DNA of 30,169 nucleotides from an uncultured Pelagibacteraceae bacterium (lineage in GTDB: Bacteria; Pseudomonadota; Alphaproteobacteria; Pelagibacterales; Pelagibacteraceae). The notes under the pieces were generated by a model. It had not been told where the DNA came from. It saw only the letters and a list, made by a program, of their open reading frames with translations, and ran no database searches. Every line of letters begins with the position of its first letter. Position 1 is the first letter of the stretch. Location: the NCBI GenBank assembly GCA_902572155.1, contig CACGET010000006.1, forward strand, positions 1-30,169. Direction: 5' to 3'. Positions 1-8,318 of the stretch are shown here, in pieces. The position numbers and the translations under genes were made by a program.

Positions 1-1199
1 GAATTATTCCAAAAAAGCAATGGAACAAAGTCTCAAAAGGTTTAAAGCAACGTGTAAAAGCTCTTAATTTATTCATTGATGACGTTTATAATCAAAAAAA
101 AATATTTAAAGATAATATTGTCCCTAAAGATATTATTTTTAATTCTCCTTATTATGTAAAGGAGTGTGAAGGTTTTTCTCCGAAACATAAATCTTGGGCT
201 AATATTTCTGGGGTAGATTTAATTAGAAATACAAATGGTGACTATTTAGTTTTAGAGGATAATTTAAGAGTTCCATCAGGTGTTTCCTACATGCTTGAAA
301 ATCGTATGGTTATGAGAGATGTATTTCCTGAACTATTTACAAGATACAAGGTTGCATCTATTCATCAATACACAAATAAATTGTTTAATTGCATGATAGA
401 ATGTATTCCGAAGAAGACATCAAATCCACACATGGTGGTCCTGACACCTGGCATCTATAATTCGGCATATTTTGAGCACTCCTTTTTAGCTGAACAGATG
501 GGTATCGCTTTAGTAGAGGGAAAAGATCTTTTTGTTGAAGGGGACATAGTTTATATGAAAACTGTTAAAGGTCCTTTAAAGGTTGATTGTATTTATAGAC
601 GTTTAGATGATAATTTTTTGGATCCCAAAGTTTTTAATAAAGAGTCTGTAATTGGAGTTCCAGGATTATTTAAAAGTTGGCGTAAGGGAAATGTAGGAAT
701 AATAAACGCTATTGGAACAGGGGTAGCAGATGATAAAGTTGTTTATTCATTTGTAAATAAAATGATAGTTTATTATCTAGGAGAGCAACCAATCCTTAAT
801 CAAGTTGAAACATACTTATGTTATGAAAAAAAACAAAGAGATTATGTTTTAGAAAACATCTCAAAATTAGTTGTTAAACCAGCTAATGCATCAGGTGGTT
901 ATGGAATTATGATTGGACCAAAAGCCTCAAAATCTGAAAGAGAGGGCGTTATTAATAAGATAAGAAAAAACCCCAGGGAATACATTGCTCAACCCCTTGA
1001 AACTCTTTCTACAGCTCCGACAATTACAGAAAATGAAATCGAGCCTCGGCATTTAGATTTAAGACCTTTTGTGTTAAGTGGAAAGACGACATACGTTACA
1101 ACAGGTGGATTGACGAGGGTTGCTCTTCGAAAAGGAAGCACAATAGTAAACAGTTCTCAGGGTGGTGGATCTAAAGATACTATGATAGTGGACGTTTAG
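1..1199 (+). CDS. Circularly permuted ATP-grasp protein, 5' end missing
   Basis: The reading frame is open from base 3, so the ATG at 291 is internal and the true start lies before the window; 398 codons are visible. The sequence matches the circularly permuted ATP-grasp type 2 family (DUF404/DUF407): LVLEDNLRVPSG, then VVKPANASGGYG (nucleotide-binding loop), and the typical C-terminal end with TTGGLTRVALRKGS and NSSQGGGSKDT. Members are presumed ATP-dependent carboxylate-amine ligases whose substrate is mostly unknown; they often sit beside an alpha-E (DUF403) protein and a transglutaminase-like protein. Neither partner follows here: the next gene, 23 bases on, is an autotransporter. They could lie upstream, or the ligase may stand alone. 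The family call is firm; the substrate is unknown. Confidence 0.85.
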   Translation, partial: IIPKKQWNKVSKGLKQRVKALNLFIDDVYNQKKIFKDNIVPKDIIFNSPYYVKECEGFSPKHKSWANISGVDLIRNTNGDYLVLEDNLRVPSGVSYMLENRMVMRDVFPELFTRYKVASIHQYTNKLFNCMIECIPKKTSNPHMVVLTPGIYNSAYFEHSFLAEQMGIALVEGKDLFVEGDIVYMKTVKGPLKVDCIYRRLDDNFLDPKVFNKESVIGVPGLFKSWRKGNVGIINAIGTGVADDKVVYSFVNKMIVYYLGEQPILNQVETYLCYEKKQRDYVLENISKLVVKPANASGGYGIMIGPKASKSEREGVINKIRKNPREYIAQPLETLSTAPTITENEIEPRHLDLRPFVLSGKTTYVTTGGLTRVALRKGSTIVNSSQGGGSKDTMIVDV

Positions 1200-1222
1200 T
1201 CTAATTTTTCCTATTATAAAAA

Positions 1223-3337
1223 ATGAATAAAAAGATTTTCTTTAAAAATTATAAAAAAAAAAATAATGTCAATTTAAAATTTCTTGTCTTAATTTATTTT
1301 TTTATAATCAATATTTCTTTTGCAGATACACAATCATTTACTTTCACAGGGTCAGATGAATCTTGGACAGTACCTACAGGTGCCAAAAGTATTACAATTG
1401 AGGGATTCGGTGCAGCGGGAGGTAACGGAGGTAATTCAGGAGGAGCTGGTGGTAAGGGTGGATATCTAAAAGCAACCATATCTGTCACTGCAGGTGACAC
1501 CTTAACTATTAGAATTGGACAAAAAGGTCATAATGGCGGGCTATCCGGTTCTGCAACTTCAACAGTATTTGGAAATGGTGGAAAAGGAGGTGGTGGCGCC
1601 ATGATTGGTGGTTATCAAGGTGGAGCAGGTGGTGGTACTACTTATGTGAAAAAATCTTCTACAAATTTATTTGTTGTTGGTGCTGGGGGTGGAGGAAATG
1701 GATTTGGAATTTTTGGAGGATCCGCAGTCGCAGGTGCAGATGGCGGTGGCACCACTGGAGGCACAGGATCTGCTGGGGAGACTGGCACTTCAGGCGGCGG
1801 CGGTGGAACTCAAGCAGCAGGAGGTGCAAGAGGATCAGGCACAGATAATGGTTTTGCAGGAGCTAGTTTTAGTGGCGGTAATGGTGGAAGCGGTATTTTT
1901 TTTGCTGACGGCGGCGGCGGCGGCGGCGGTGGTGGTGGATTTTTTGGTGGCGGTGGTGCTGGTGCTGGATTTGCTGGAAGTGGTGGTTCAGGCGGTGGCG
2001 GTTCAAGCTTTACGATAGAGTCCGCAACTGATGTAACAGATACACAAGGCCATGCCTCAGCAACGGGAAATGGATCAATCACTTTTACTTACAGATTTGG
2101 ATATCAATTCAGGATAAATTCTGAGCCATTTGCTAAAATTTTAAATGTTCTAGAAAATATTAATACAAATGAAACTAACACTAGCTTAACCTCAGCGCTA
2201 GACAACCTGTCAGATACAGCTCTTAAAAAAGTTGCAAAACAAATTGAAGGTGTAACAATTAAGAAAATGGCAGGTCAAAGTGTTCAAAAACACTCATCTT
2301 TTAAAAGAGCTGTCTCAAGTGCTATTGCTGGTCCAAGTGTCAATTCGCTAACTAAAAATAATTATGCTTCTTTAAGTCTAAATGATTTAGATCTAAATAA
2401 AAGCACCAATCAGATGGAAATGCATTCTTTTAATGAGTTTGATTTTAAATCACTAGCTACTATTTATAAAAATAAAGATTTGTTTTCTTTAAAAAGTAAT
2501 GGCAGTACTTTTTTCATAAGAACTTTTGCAGATAATTTAAATCAGGATAAAATCAATGAAGATGCAGGTTATGAAGCAACCACTGCAGGCTTTTTAATGG
2601 GTAATGAGAACAATTTGACCGATGAAATTCAACAAGGTTGGGCGTTAGGATTGTCTTCAAGTGATACTGACTTTGACAATAATTTTGGCAAAAGCGATAG
2701 TGAAACTTTTCATGGGATGATCTATCAAAATCAAAAATTTAATGATTATATTTTAGGTATAAATTTTGGAACTTTTATAACTAGAGCTGATATGAAAAGA
2801 GAAATAACAGAAGGGTCTGTTCAGTCTCTTAAAAGTAGAACGCATAATTTTGGTTTTGATGTTACAGGTGATATCAAGCAATCATATTATGTTAGCGAAA
2901 GTTTCACTCTCACTCCATCATTTTCAACTAATATAAGCTATATAATTCAAGATGATGTAGATGAAACAGGTGGAGATTTAGCACTATCTGTTAAAAATGA
3001 TAATTTATTAATTATCAAACCTGAAATTGGGTTTGCAATAGATAAATACTTCAATAATACAGAAACAAAATTTCAATCTTTGGGCTTTTCTATTTATGGA
3101 AGCTATGAAGAAAAGTTAGATGGCACAACATCTAAAGCTAAAATAAAAAAAACTAGATCTAATTTTGATATAGTGGACGATAACACAGATGACACATTTA
3201 TAACTGTTGGGCTAGGTTATAATTTAGATAATAAAGAGAGTAATACTCAAAAAAATTTTGGAATTTATCATACTCAAAACGATGACGATAATTTAAATTC
3301 AAGCTTGATATCCTATAGTTATAAAAAAAAATTCTAG
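1223..3337 (+). CDS. Glycine-rich autotransporter (type V secretion), 704 residues
   Basis: Three parts are visible. Residues 1-34 form a long signal peptide with a Lys-rich N-region, a hydrophobic stretch FLVLIYFFIINISFA, and likely cleavage before D35. Residues about 60-265 form a passenger packed with glycine (GGAGGKGG, GGGGGG, GGSGGGGSSF) ending in GNGSITFTYRF, resembling the glycine-rich domain of ALK-type and bacterial surface proteins. After a helical linker with SALDNLSDTALKKVAKQIEG, which resembles the segment before many autotransporter barrels, residues 427-704 alternate polar and hydrophobic positions and end in SLISYSYKKKF, with the terminal aromatic expected of an outer-membrane barrel recognised by BAM. 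It is probably displayed on the cell surface as an adhesin or coat; the ligand is unknown. The passenger DNA is G-rich, unlike its neighbours. The stop overlaps the convergent carB stop. Confidence 0.75.
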   Translation: MNKKIFFKNYKKKNNVNLKFLVLIYFFIINISFADTQSFTFTGSDESWTVPTGAKSITIEGFGAAGGNGGNSGGAGGKGGYLKATISVTAGDTLTIRIGQKGHNGGLSGSATSTVFGNGGKGGGGAMIGGYQGGAGGGTTYVKKSSTNLFVVGAGGGGNGFGIFGGSAVAGADGGGTTGGTGSAGETGTSGGGGGTQAAGGARGSGTDNGFAGASFSGGNGGSGIFFADGGGGGGGGGGFFGGGGAGAGFAGSGGSGGGGSSFTIESATDVTDTQGHASATGNGSITFTYRFGYQFRINSEPFAKILNVLENINTNETNTSLTSALDNLSDTALKKVAKQIEGVTIKKMAGQSVQKHSSFKRAVSSAIAGPSVNSLTKNNYASLSLNDLDLNKSTNQMEMHSFNEFDFKSLATIYKNKDLFSLKSNGSTFFIRTFADNLNQDKINEDAGYEATTAGFLMGNENNLTDEIQQGWALGLSSSDTDFDNNFGKSDSETFHGMIYQNQKFNDYILGINFGTFITRADMKREITEGSVQSLKSRTHNFGFDVTGDIKQSYYVSESFTLTPSFSTNISYIIQDDVDETGGDLALSVKNDNLLIIKPEIGFAIDKYFNNTETKFQSLGFSIYGSYEEKLDGTTSKAKIKKTRSNFDIVDDNTDDTFITVGLGYNLDNKESNTQKNFGIYHTQNDDDNLNSSLISYSYKKKF
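1910..1939 (+). repeat. In-frame (GGC)6(GGT)3GGA tract encoding ten glycines
   Basis: Six consecutive GGC codons (1910-1927), then three GGT and one GGA, encode G230-G239 of the autotransporter passenger. A perfect trinucleotide run like this can gain or lose units by slippage without breaking the frame, so it may vary in length between strains. It is striking against the AT-rich surroundings. Confidence 0.9.
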
Positions 3338-6300
3338 ATATCCTGAAGAGAAGTAACTTCTAATTTCTTAGTTTTAAGAGACTGAATAGCCTCTAGACAA
3401 GCATGAGCTGTTGACATGTTGGTACAATATGGCACTTTATTTTTAAGAGTTGCCCTTCTAAGCGCTATAGCATCATTCAATCTATGCTCACTATTTCCAC
3501 CACCTGTGTTAATCACTAGACCAATTTTTTTAGAGTCTAAAACATCAACAATATGAGGTGATCCACTACTAACTTTATTTATTATTTTGCATTTAATTTT
3601 ATGTTGTCTGAAATATTCCGCAGTTCCTTTGGTTGCACACAACGTAAAATTTAATCTGATAAGTTGTTTTGCTAAACCAATTCCTTCATCTTTATGAGAA
3701 TCCTTCAATGAAATAAAAGCTAGACCTTTTTTCGGTAGCGAATTTGCTGAAGCAATTTGACTTTTTGCAAATGCCATTCCAAAATCCTTATCAAATCCCA
3801 TTACTTCACCCGTAGACTTCATTTCAGGACCTAGTAGTAAATCACTGTTTGGAAATTTATTAAAAGGAAAAACTGCTTCTTTAACCGCATACATACCTTT
3901 TGATCTATCTTTTAAATTAAACTTTAATAATTTTTCGCCAGCCATAACTCTTGAAGCAATTTTAGCTAAAGGAAGACCTTTAGCTTTTGAAACAAAAGGC
4001 ACAGTTCTACTTGCCCTAGGGTTTACTTCAATAACATATATTTCATCTTTTTTTATTGCAAACTGAACATTCATGAATCCTTTCACTTTAAGAGCTAATG
4101 CAAGCTTTTTAGTTTGGTTTTCAATTTCTTTTATTAAAAAAGGTTTTATTGATACTGGAGGAAGACTACAGGCTGAGTCTCCTGAGTGAATTCCTGCCTC
4201 CTCAATATGTTGCATGATACCTGCAACATGAACTTGCTTACCATCAGAAATTGCATCAACATCAACTTCCATCGCGTGATCAATAAACTTATCAATCAAG
4301 ATTGGATTTTCTTCTGCTGCCTTAAACGCTTCATAAACAAATTTTTTTAATTGGTTTTTTTCATGAACAATTTCCATTGCTCTTCCACCCAATACATAAG
4401 AAGGTCTTACCATCAGGGGCAACCCAATTTTTTCAGCTATTTGAATTGCATGATCAAAATTTTTAGCAATTCCACTTTCAGCTTGTTTTAGTTTTAATTG
4501 ATTAAGAAGATCTCTAAACAAATCTCTATCCTCAGCTAAATCAATAGATTTATATTGAGTCCCTAAAATTGGTAGGTTGTTGTCATGTAAAAATTTTGCA
4601 AGTTTAATTGGTGTTTGACCACCAAACTGAGCGATTATTCCAATAAGATTTCCTTTTTCTTGTTCTTTTTTAATAATATTAAAAACGTATTCTTCCTTCA
4701 GGGGTTCAAAATATAGTCTATCACTAGTGTCATAATCAGTTGAAACAGTTTCAGGGTTGCAATTTACCATAATCGTTTCAAAACCAGCGTCTTTCAATGA
4801 AAAACTTGCCTGACAACAACAATAATCAAACTCTATTCCTTGTCCTATTCTGTTGGGACCGCCACCTAAAATTATAATTTTTTTCCTGGTAGATGGATCA
4901 GCCTCACATTCTGAATTAATTGAGAAATTACGTTGATACGTTGAATACATATAAGGTGTGAAGGATTTAAATTCAGCTGCACAAGTATCTACTTTTTTAA
5001 AGACTGGTAAAATTTTAAGAGCAATTCTTTTTCTTCTCACTATATCTTCAGAAGTTCTGGTCAATTCAGAAAGTTTTTTATCAGAGAAGCCAATTGATTT
5101 AATTCGGTTAAATTCATTAAAACTTTTTGGCAATCCTTCCTTTTTGATCAAAGCTTCATTATCTATAATTTCTTTAATCTGTTCTAAAAACCATGGGTCA
5201 ATTTTAGACAATTTGAATATTTTTTTTAAATTAATTTTTTTTCTTAATGCCTCACCAACAACAAGAAGCTTATTTGGGATATTTTCTTTAAGTTTTTTTT
5301 CAATTACTCTTTTGTTTAGATCTAGCATTCTGTCTAATCCAGAAAAACCAGTTTCAAGAGATACTAAAGCTTTTTGAAGGGACTCTTTAAAATTTCTACC
5401 AATTGCCATTGCTTCCCCAACTGATTTCATTGAGGTGCCTAAGGTTGCTGGTGAGGTTGAAAATTTTTCAAAAGTAAATCTTGGAATTTTTGTTACCACA
5501 TAATCAATACTTGGTTCAAAGGATGCAGGAGTAACTTTGGTGATTTCATTTTTTAACTCATCTAACGTGTAACCAACAGCAAGTTTTGCAGCAACTTTTG
5601 CAATTGGAAAACCAGTTGCTTTTGAGGCAAGTGCAGAAGATCTTGAAACTCGAGGATTCATTTCAATTACAACCATTCGACCATTTTTTGGATTGATTGC
5701 AAATTGAACATTAGAGCCACCTGTCTCTACTCCAATTTTTCTTAAACATGCAATAGAAGCATTTCTCATGACTTGATATTCTTTGTCAGTAAGTGTAAGT
5801 GCCGGAGCAACAGTTACCGAGTCTCCCGTATGAATTCCCATTGGATCAACATTTTCAATGGAACAGATAATAATACAATTATCTTTTTTATCCCTTACTA
5901 CTTCCATCTCAAATTCTTTCCAACCCTCTAAACATTCTTCTACCAATACCTGGCTAACAGGAGACTCATGTAAGCCACTTTTAATTATGTTTAGGTAGTC
6001 TTTTTTGTTTTTAGCTATACCACCACCAAGACCCCCTAGTGTAAACGCAGGTCTTATAATTGCAGGAAGACCAATCTTTTTTAAAACTTTTGATGCTTGT
6101 TTGATATTATTTACGATTTCAGATTTGGGTAAATCTAAACCGATATCAATCATATTTTTTCTGAATTTCTTTCTATCCTCTGCATTGGCTATTGCTTTAG
6201 AATTAGCACCTATAAGTTCGATATTATATTTTTTTAAAATTCCTTTTTTTTCAGCTTCCATCGCAAGATTGAGCGCAGTTTGGCCACCCATTGTTGGAAG

Positions 6301-6558
6301 AATTGCATCAGGTTTTTCTTTTATAAGAATTTTTTCTAAAATCTGTAATGTTATGGGCTCTATATAGGTTTTGTCTGCAATATCTGGATCAGTCATAATG
6401 GTTGCTGGATTTGAGTTAATTAAGATTACTTTATAACCTTCGTCTCTTAATGCTTTACATGCTTGTGTACCCGAGTAATCAAACTCGCAAGCTTGACCTA
6501 TGATAATAGGTCCAGCTCCTACAACTAATATTTTTTTAATATCTTTTCTTTTTGGCAT
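3334..6558 (-). CDS. carB: Carbamoyl-phosphate synthase large subunit
   Basis: This 1074-residue protein has the usual CarB length. It makes carbamoyl phosphate from bicarbonate, two ATP and ammonia passed from CarA, feeding pyrimidine and arginine synthesis in the cytoplasm. It starts MPKRKDIKKILVVGAGPI, as in the family, and contains two homologous ATP-grasp halves, each opening with a GxGPxxIGQxxEFDY motif: GAGPIIIGQACEFDYSG in the first and GGGPNRIGQGIEFDYCC in the second. Both halves have NPRxSR metal/ATP-site motifs (MNPRVSRSSALASKATGFP; NPRASRTVPFVSKAKG). The C-terminal region from about residue 940 is the MGS-like allosteric domain. It follows carA with a 23-base overlap, implying translational coupling. 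Its stop shares a CTAG palindrome with the convergent autotransporter stop, leaving no room for an intergenic terminator. Confidence 0.97.
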   Translation of the reverse strand: MPKRKDIKKILVVGAGPIIIGQACEFDYSGTQACKALRDEGYKVILINSNPATIMTDPDIADKTYIEPITLQILEKILIKEKPDAILPTMGGQTALNLAMEAEKKGILKKYNIELIGANSKAIANAEDRKKFRKNMIDIGLDLPKSEIVNNIKQASKVLKKIGLPAIIRPAFTLGGLGGGIAKNKKDYLNIIKSGLHESPVSQVLVEECLEGWKEFEMEVVRDKKDNCIIICSIENVDPMGIHTGDSVTVAPALTLTDKEYQVMRNASIACLRKIGVETGGSNVQFAINPKNGRMVVIEMNPRVSRSSALASKATGFPIAKVAAKLAVGYTLDELKNEITKVTPASFEPSIDYVVTKIPRFTFEKFSTSPATLGTSMKSVGEAMAIGRNFKESLQKALVSLETGFSGLDRMLDLNKRVIEKKLKENIPNKLLVVGEALRKKINLKKIFKLSKIDPWFLEQIKEIIDNEALIKKEGLPKSFNEFNRIKSIGFSDKKLSELTRTSEDIVRRKRIALKILPVFKKVDTCAAEFKSFTPYMYSTYQRNFSINSECEADPSTRKKIIILGGGPNRIGQGIEFDYCCCQASFSLKDAGFETIMVNCNPETVSTDYDTSDRLYFEPLKEEYVFNIIKKEQEKGNLIGIIAQFGGQTPIKLAKFLHDNNLPILGTQYKSIDLAEDRDLFRDLLNQLKLKQAESGIAKNFDHAIQIAEKIGLPLMVRPSYVLGGRAMEIVHEKNQLKKFVYEAFKAAEENPILIDKFIDHAMEVDVDAISDGKQVHVAGIMQHIEEAGIHSGDSACSLPPVSIKPFLIKEIENQTKKLALALKVKGFMNVQFAIKKDEIYVIEVNPRASRTVPFVSKAKGLPLAKIASRVMAGEKLLKFNLKDRSKGMYAVKEAVFPFNKFPNSDLLLGPEMKSTGEVMGFDKDFGMAFAKSQIASANSLPKKGLAFISLKDSHKDEGIGLAKQLIRLNFTLCATKGTAEYFRQHKIKCKIINKVSSGSPHIVDVLDSKKIGLVINTGGGNSEHRLNDAIALRRATLKNKVPYCTNMSTAHACLEAIQSLKTKKLEVTSLQDI

Positions 6559-7729
6559 TTTTTTTCATGTTGTTTATAAATTCTTGAAATAGGTAGATAC
6601 TATCCTGTGGTCCAGGATTTGACTCTGGATGGTATTGCACTGAAAATATTGGTTTGTTTTTGAGTCTTATTCCTTCAATAGTATTGTCAAAGAGAGATTT
6701 ATGAGTAACTTCAATTTTTTTAGGTAAAGTTTCTTCAACCACCACAAAACCATGATTCTGACTAGTAATTTCTACTTTGTTATCAATTAAATTTTTAACA
6801 GGATGGTTTGCACCTCGATGTCCCAACTTCATTTTTTTTGTTTTACCACCTAAAGCTAAAGCTAAGATTTGATGACCTAAACAAATTCCAAATACTGGTA
6901 AATTGTTTTTTATCAGTTCATTAATTACTTCTATTGCATATTTTCCTGTTGCTGCTGGATCACCAGGCCCGTTAGATAAAAATATTCCATGAGGTTTAAG
7001 ATTTAATATTTTTTCTGCAGAAGTTTTACAAGAAACAACAGTTACTTTACATTTAAAGTCAGAAAAATATCTTAAAATATTTTTTTTTATTCCATAATCA
7101 ATTGCAACTACATGAAAAAGGTTTTTTGTATTTTTTTTAAATCCTGTTTCTTTTTTCCAAGTTTTAAGGCCTTTCCAAATATAATTTTTTCTGGTTGTTA
7201 CAGTTTCTGCAAGATCAAGATTTTTTAATCCACTCCATTTAATTGTAGAGTTGATTAATTTACTAATATTAAATTTCCCATTTTTTGAATAAGCAATTGT
7301 TCCTTTAGGAGCTCCTTTGTCTCTTATAATATTAGTTAAACTTCTGGTATCTAAGCCAGTAATTCCAATTATTTTATTTTCCTTAAGCCAAGCATTTAAA
7401 TGTTGAAAAGACCTATAATTCGAAGGTGAAGTTATTTCTGAATTAAAAATTACTCCTTTAGTCCATATTTTATCAGATTCATAGTCTTCTTTGTTGGTTC
7501 CAACATTTCCAATATGAGGGAAAGTAAAATTTATAATTTGCCCAGCATAAGACGGGTCAGAAATAATTTCCTGGTAACCAGTTAGTGATGTATTAAAGCA
7601 AACCTCACCTGTAGCATCACCTTGATAGCCAATTCCAATACCTTTAAAAACCATTTTATTCTCAAGAACTAAAATACCTGTATTAAATTGAGAATTTTTT
7701 GAGTTATTTTTTTTTGCTTTTTTGATCAA
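6536..7729 (-). CDS. carA: Carbamoyl-phosphate synthase small (glutaminase) subunit
   Basis: At 397 residues this is a normal-length CarA, which hydrolyses glutamine and channels ammonia to CarB. The N-terminal half carries the CarA signature GEVCFNTSLTGYQEIISDPS and PHIGNVGTN. The C-terminal half is a class I glutamine amidotransferase with nucleophile C283 in GICLGHQ and H367/E369 in YHPESNP. The start is a TTG at 7727-7729: a stop codon lies immediately upstream in frame, and the first downstream ATG (residue 26) falls inside the conserved LVLENKMVFKG stretch, so TTG is the only start that keeps the conserved N-terminus. The rare start may keep expression low or depend on coupling to a tiny upstream ORF. 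It overlaps carB by 23 bases. Confidence 0.96.
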   Translation of the reverse strand: MIKKAKKNNSKNSQFNTGILVLENKMVFKGIGIGYQGDATGEVCFNTSLTGYQEIISDPSYAGQIINFTFPHIGNVGTNKEDYESDKIWTKGVIFNSEITSPSNYRSFQHLNAWLKENKIIGITGLDTRSLTNIIRDKGAPKGTIAYSKNGKFNISKLINSTIKWSGLKNLDLAETVTTRKNYIWKGLKTWKKETGFKKNTKNLFHVVAIDYGIKKNILRYFSDFKCKVTVVSCKTSAEKILNLKPHGIFLSNGPGDPAATGKYAIEVINELIKNNLPVFGICLGHQILALALGGKTKKMKLGHRGANHPVKNLIDNKVEITSQNHGFVVVEETLPKKIEVTHKSLFDNTIEGIRLKNKPIFSVQYHPESNPGPQDSIYLFQEFINNMKKNAKKKRY

Positions 7730-7733
7730 TTAC

Positions 7734-7745
7734 AACTCATGAGTT
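7734..7745. repeat. 12-bp perfect palindrome just upstream of the carA start
   Basis: AACTCATGAGTT is a perfect palindrome ending 4 bases before the carA TTG. On the minus strand it contains ATG AGT TGT AAT TGA, a four-codon ORF whose stop overlaps the TTG start. The palindrome is certain; a role as operator or coupling element is only a guess. Confidence 0.4.
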
Positions 7746-7788
7746 AAAGGTTAATACAATAATTGCATTATTATCGCAACAGAGATGT

Positions 7789-7794
7789 ATTATA
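7789..7794 (-). promoter_or_regulatory. Possible -10 element for carAB
   Basis: On the minus strand 7794-7789 reads TATAAT, an exact -10 consensus about 60 bases upstream of the carA start. No good -35 is found at 16-18 bases spacing, so this is a weak call. Confidence 0.3.
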
Positions 7795-7815
7795 AAATTG
7801 TAAAAAAACAATTTT
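7794..7815. repeat. Inverted repeat in the carA/yqeY divergent spacer
   Basis: AAAATTGT (7794-7801), a six-A loop, and ACAATTTT (7808-7815) form a perfect 8-bp inverted repeat in the 127-base divergent spacer. It could be an operator or a leader hairpin. The low GC makes it weak as an RNA hairpin, and such repeats occur by chance in AT-rich DNA. Confidence 0.35.
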
Positions 7816-7856
7816 TCTTTTGAAGAATTTTTTCTTTGAAGTAGATTACAAAAAGT

Positions 7857-8318
7857 ATGTCATTAAAAGAAACTATCGAAACAGAATATAAAAATGCATT
7901 AAAATCTAAAGATAAAACTAAAATATCAACCTATAGGTTAATATTATCATCAATCAAGGATTTGGACATTGCTAATAGGTCTGGACCAAACAAAAAAGAT
8001 ACTGATGATGAGGACATAAAAAAGGTTCTGAAAAAAATGGTAAAGCAAAGAGGCGAATCAATAGATATTTATAAAAAAAACAACAGAACTGATCTTTTAG
8101 AAGTAGAGCAAAATGAGCTTGATATTCTTAGTGGCTTTCTACCAAAACAACTTAATGAAGATGAAACAAAAAAAATTTGCTCAGAAATAATATCTAAAGT
8201 TGGAGCAAGCTCATTGAAGGATATGGGTAAAGTAATGGGTGAATTAAAAAAACAGTATTCTGACGAAATAGATTTTGCAAAAGCTGGCCCTCTAATCAAA
8301 GAATTATTGAACAGTTAA
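7857..8318 (+). CDS. yqeY: GatB/YqeY domain protein
   Basis: This 153-residue soluble protein matches the YqeY family along its full length: an N-terminal helical bundle (SLKETIETEYKNALKSKDKTKISTYRLILSSIKD) and the LPKQLNEDE and MGKVMGELKKQYS motifs near the C-terminus. The C-terminal part resembles the tail domain of GatB, the tRNA-dependent amidotransferase subunit that contacts tRNA, but the function of free-standing YqeY is not settled. It is divergent from carA and its stop shares a base with the dnaG start (TAATG), so it is co-translated with dnaG. The yqeY-dnaG-rpoD order is common in alphaproteobacteria. Confidence 0.9.
   Translation: MSLKETIETEYKNALKSKDKTKISTYRLILSSIKDLDIANRSGPNKKDTDDEDIKKVLKKMVKQRGESIDIYKKNNRTDLLEVEQNELDILSGFLPKQLNEDETKKICSEIISKVGASSLKDMGKVMGELKKQYSDEIDFAKAGPLIKELLNS

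Noticed and set aside
291..293. ATG as the true start of the first gene
   Set aside because: The frame is open and clearly homologous to the same ATP-grasp family upstream to base 3.
1294..2082. Open frames in other phases and on the minus strand over the Gly-rich gene, including Pro-rich and Ala/Val-rich ones
   Set aside because: They are direct consequences of repeated GGN codons (CCN on the other strand); no start signals and no family resemblance.
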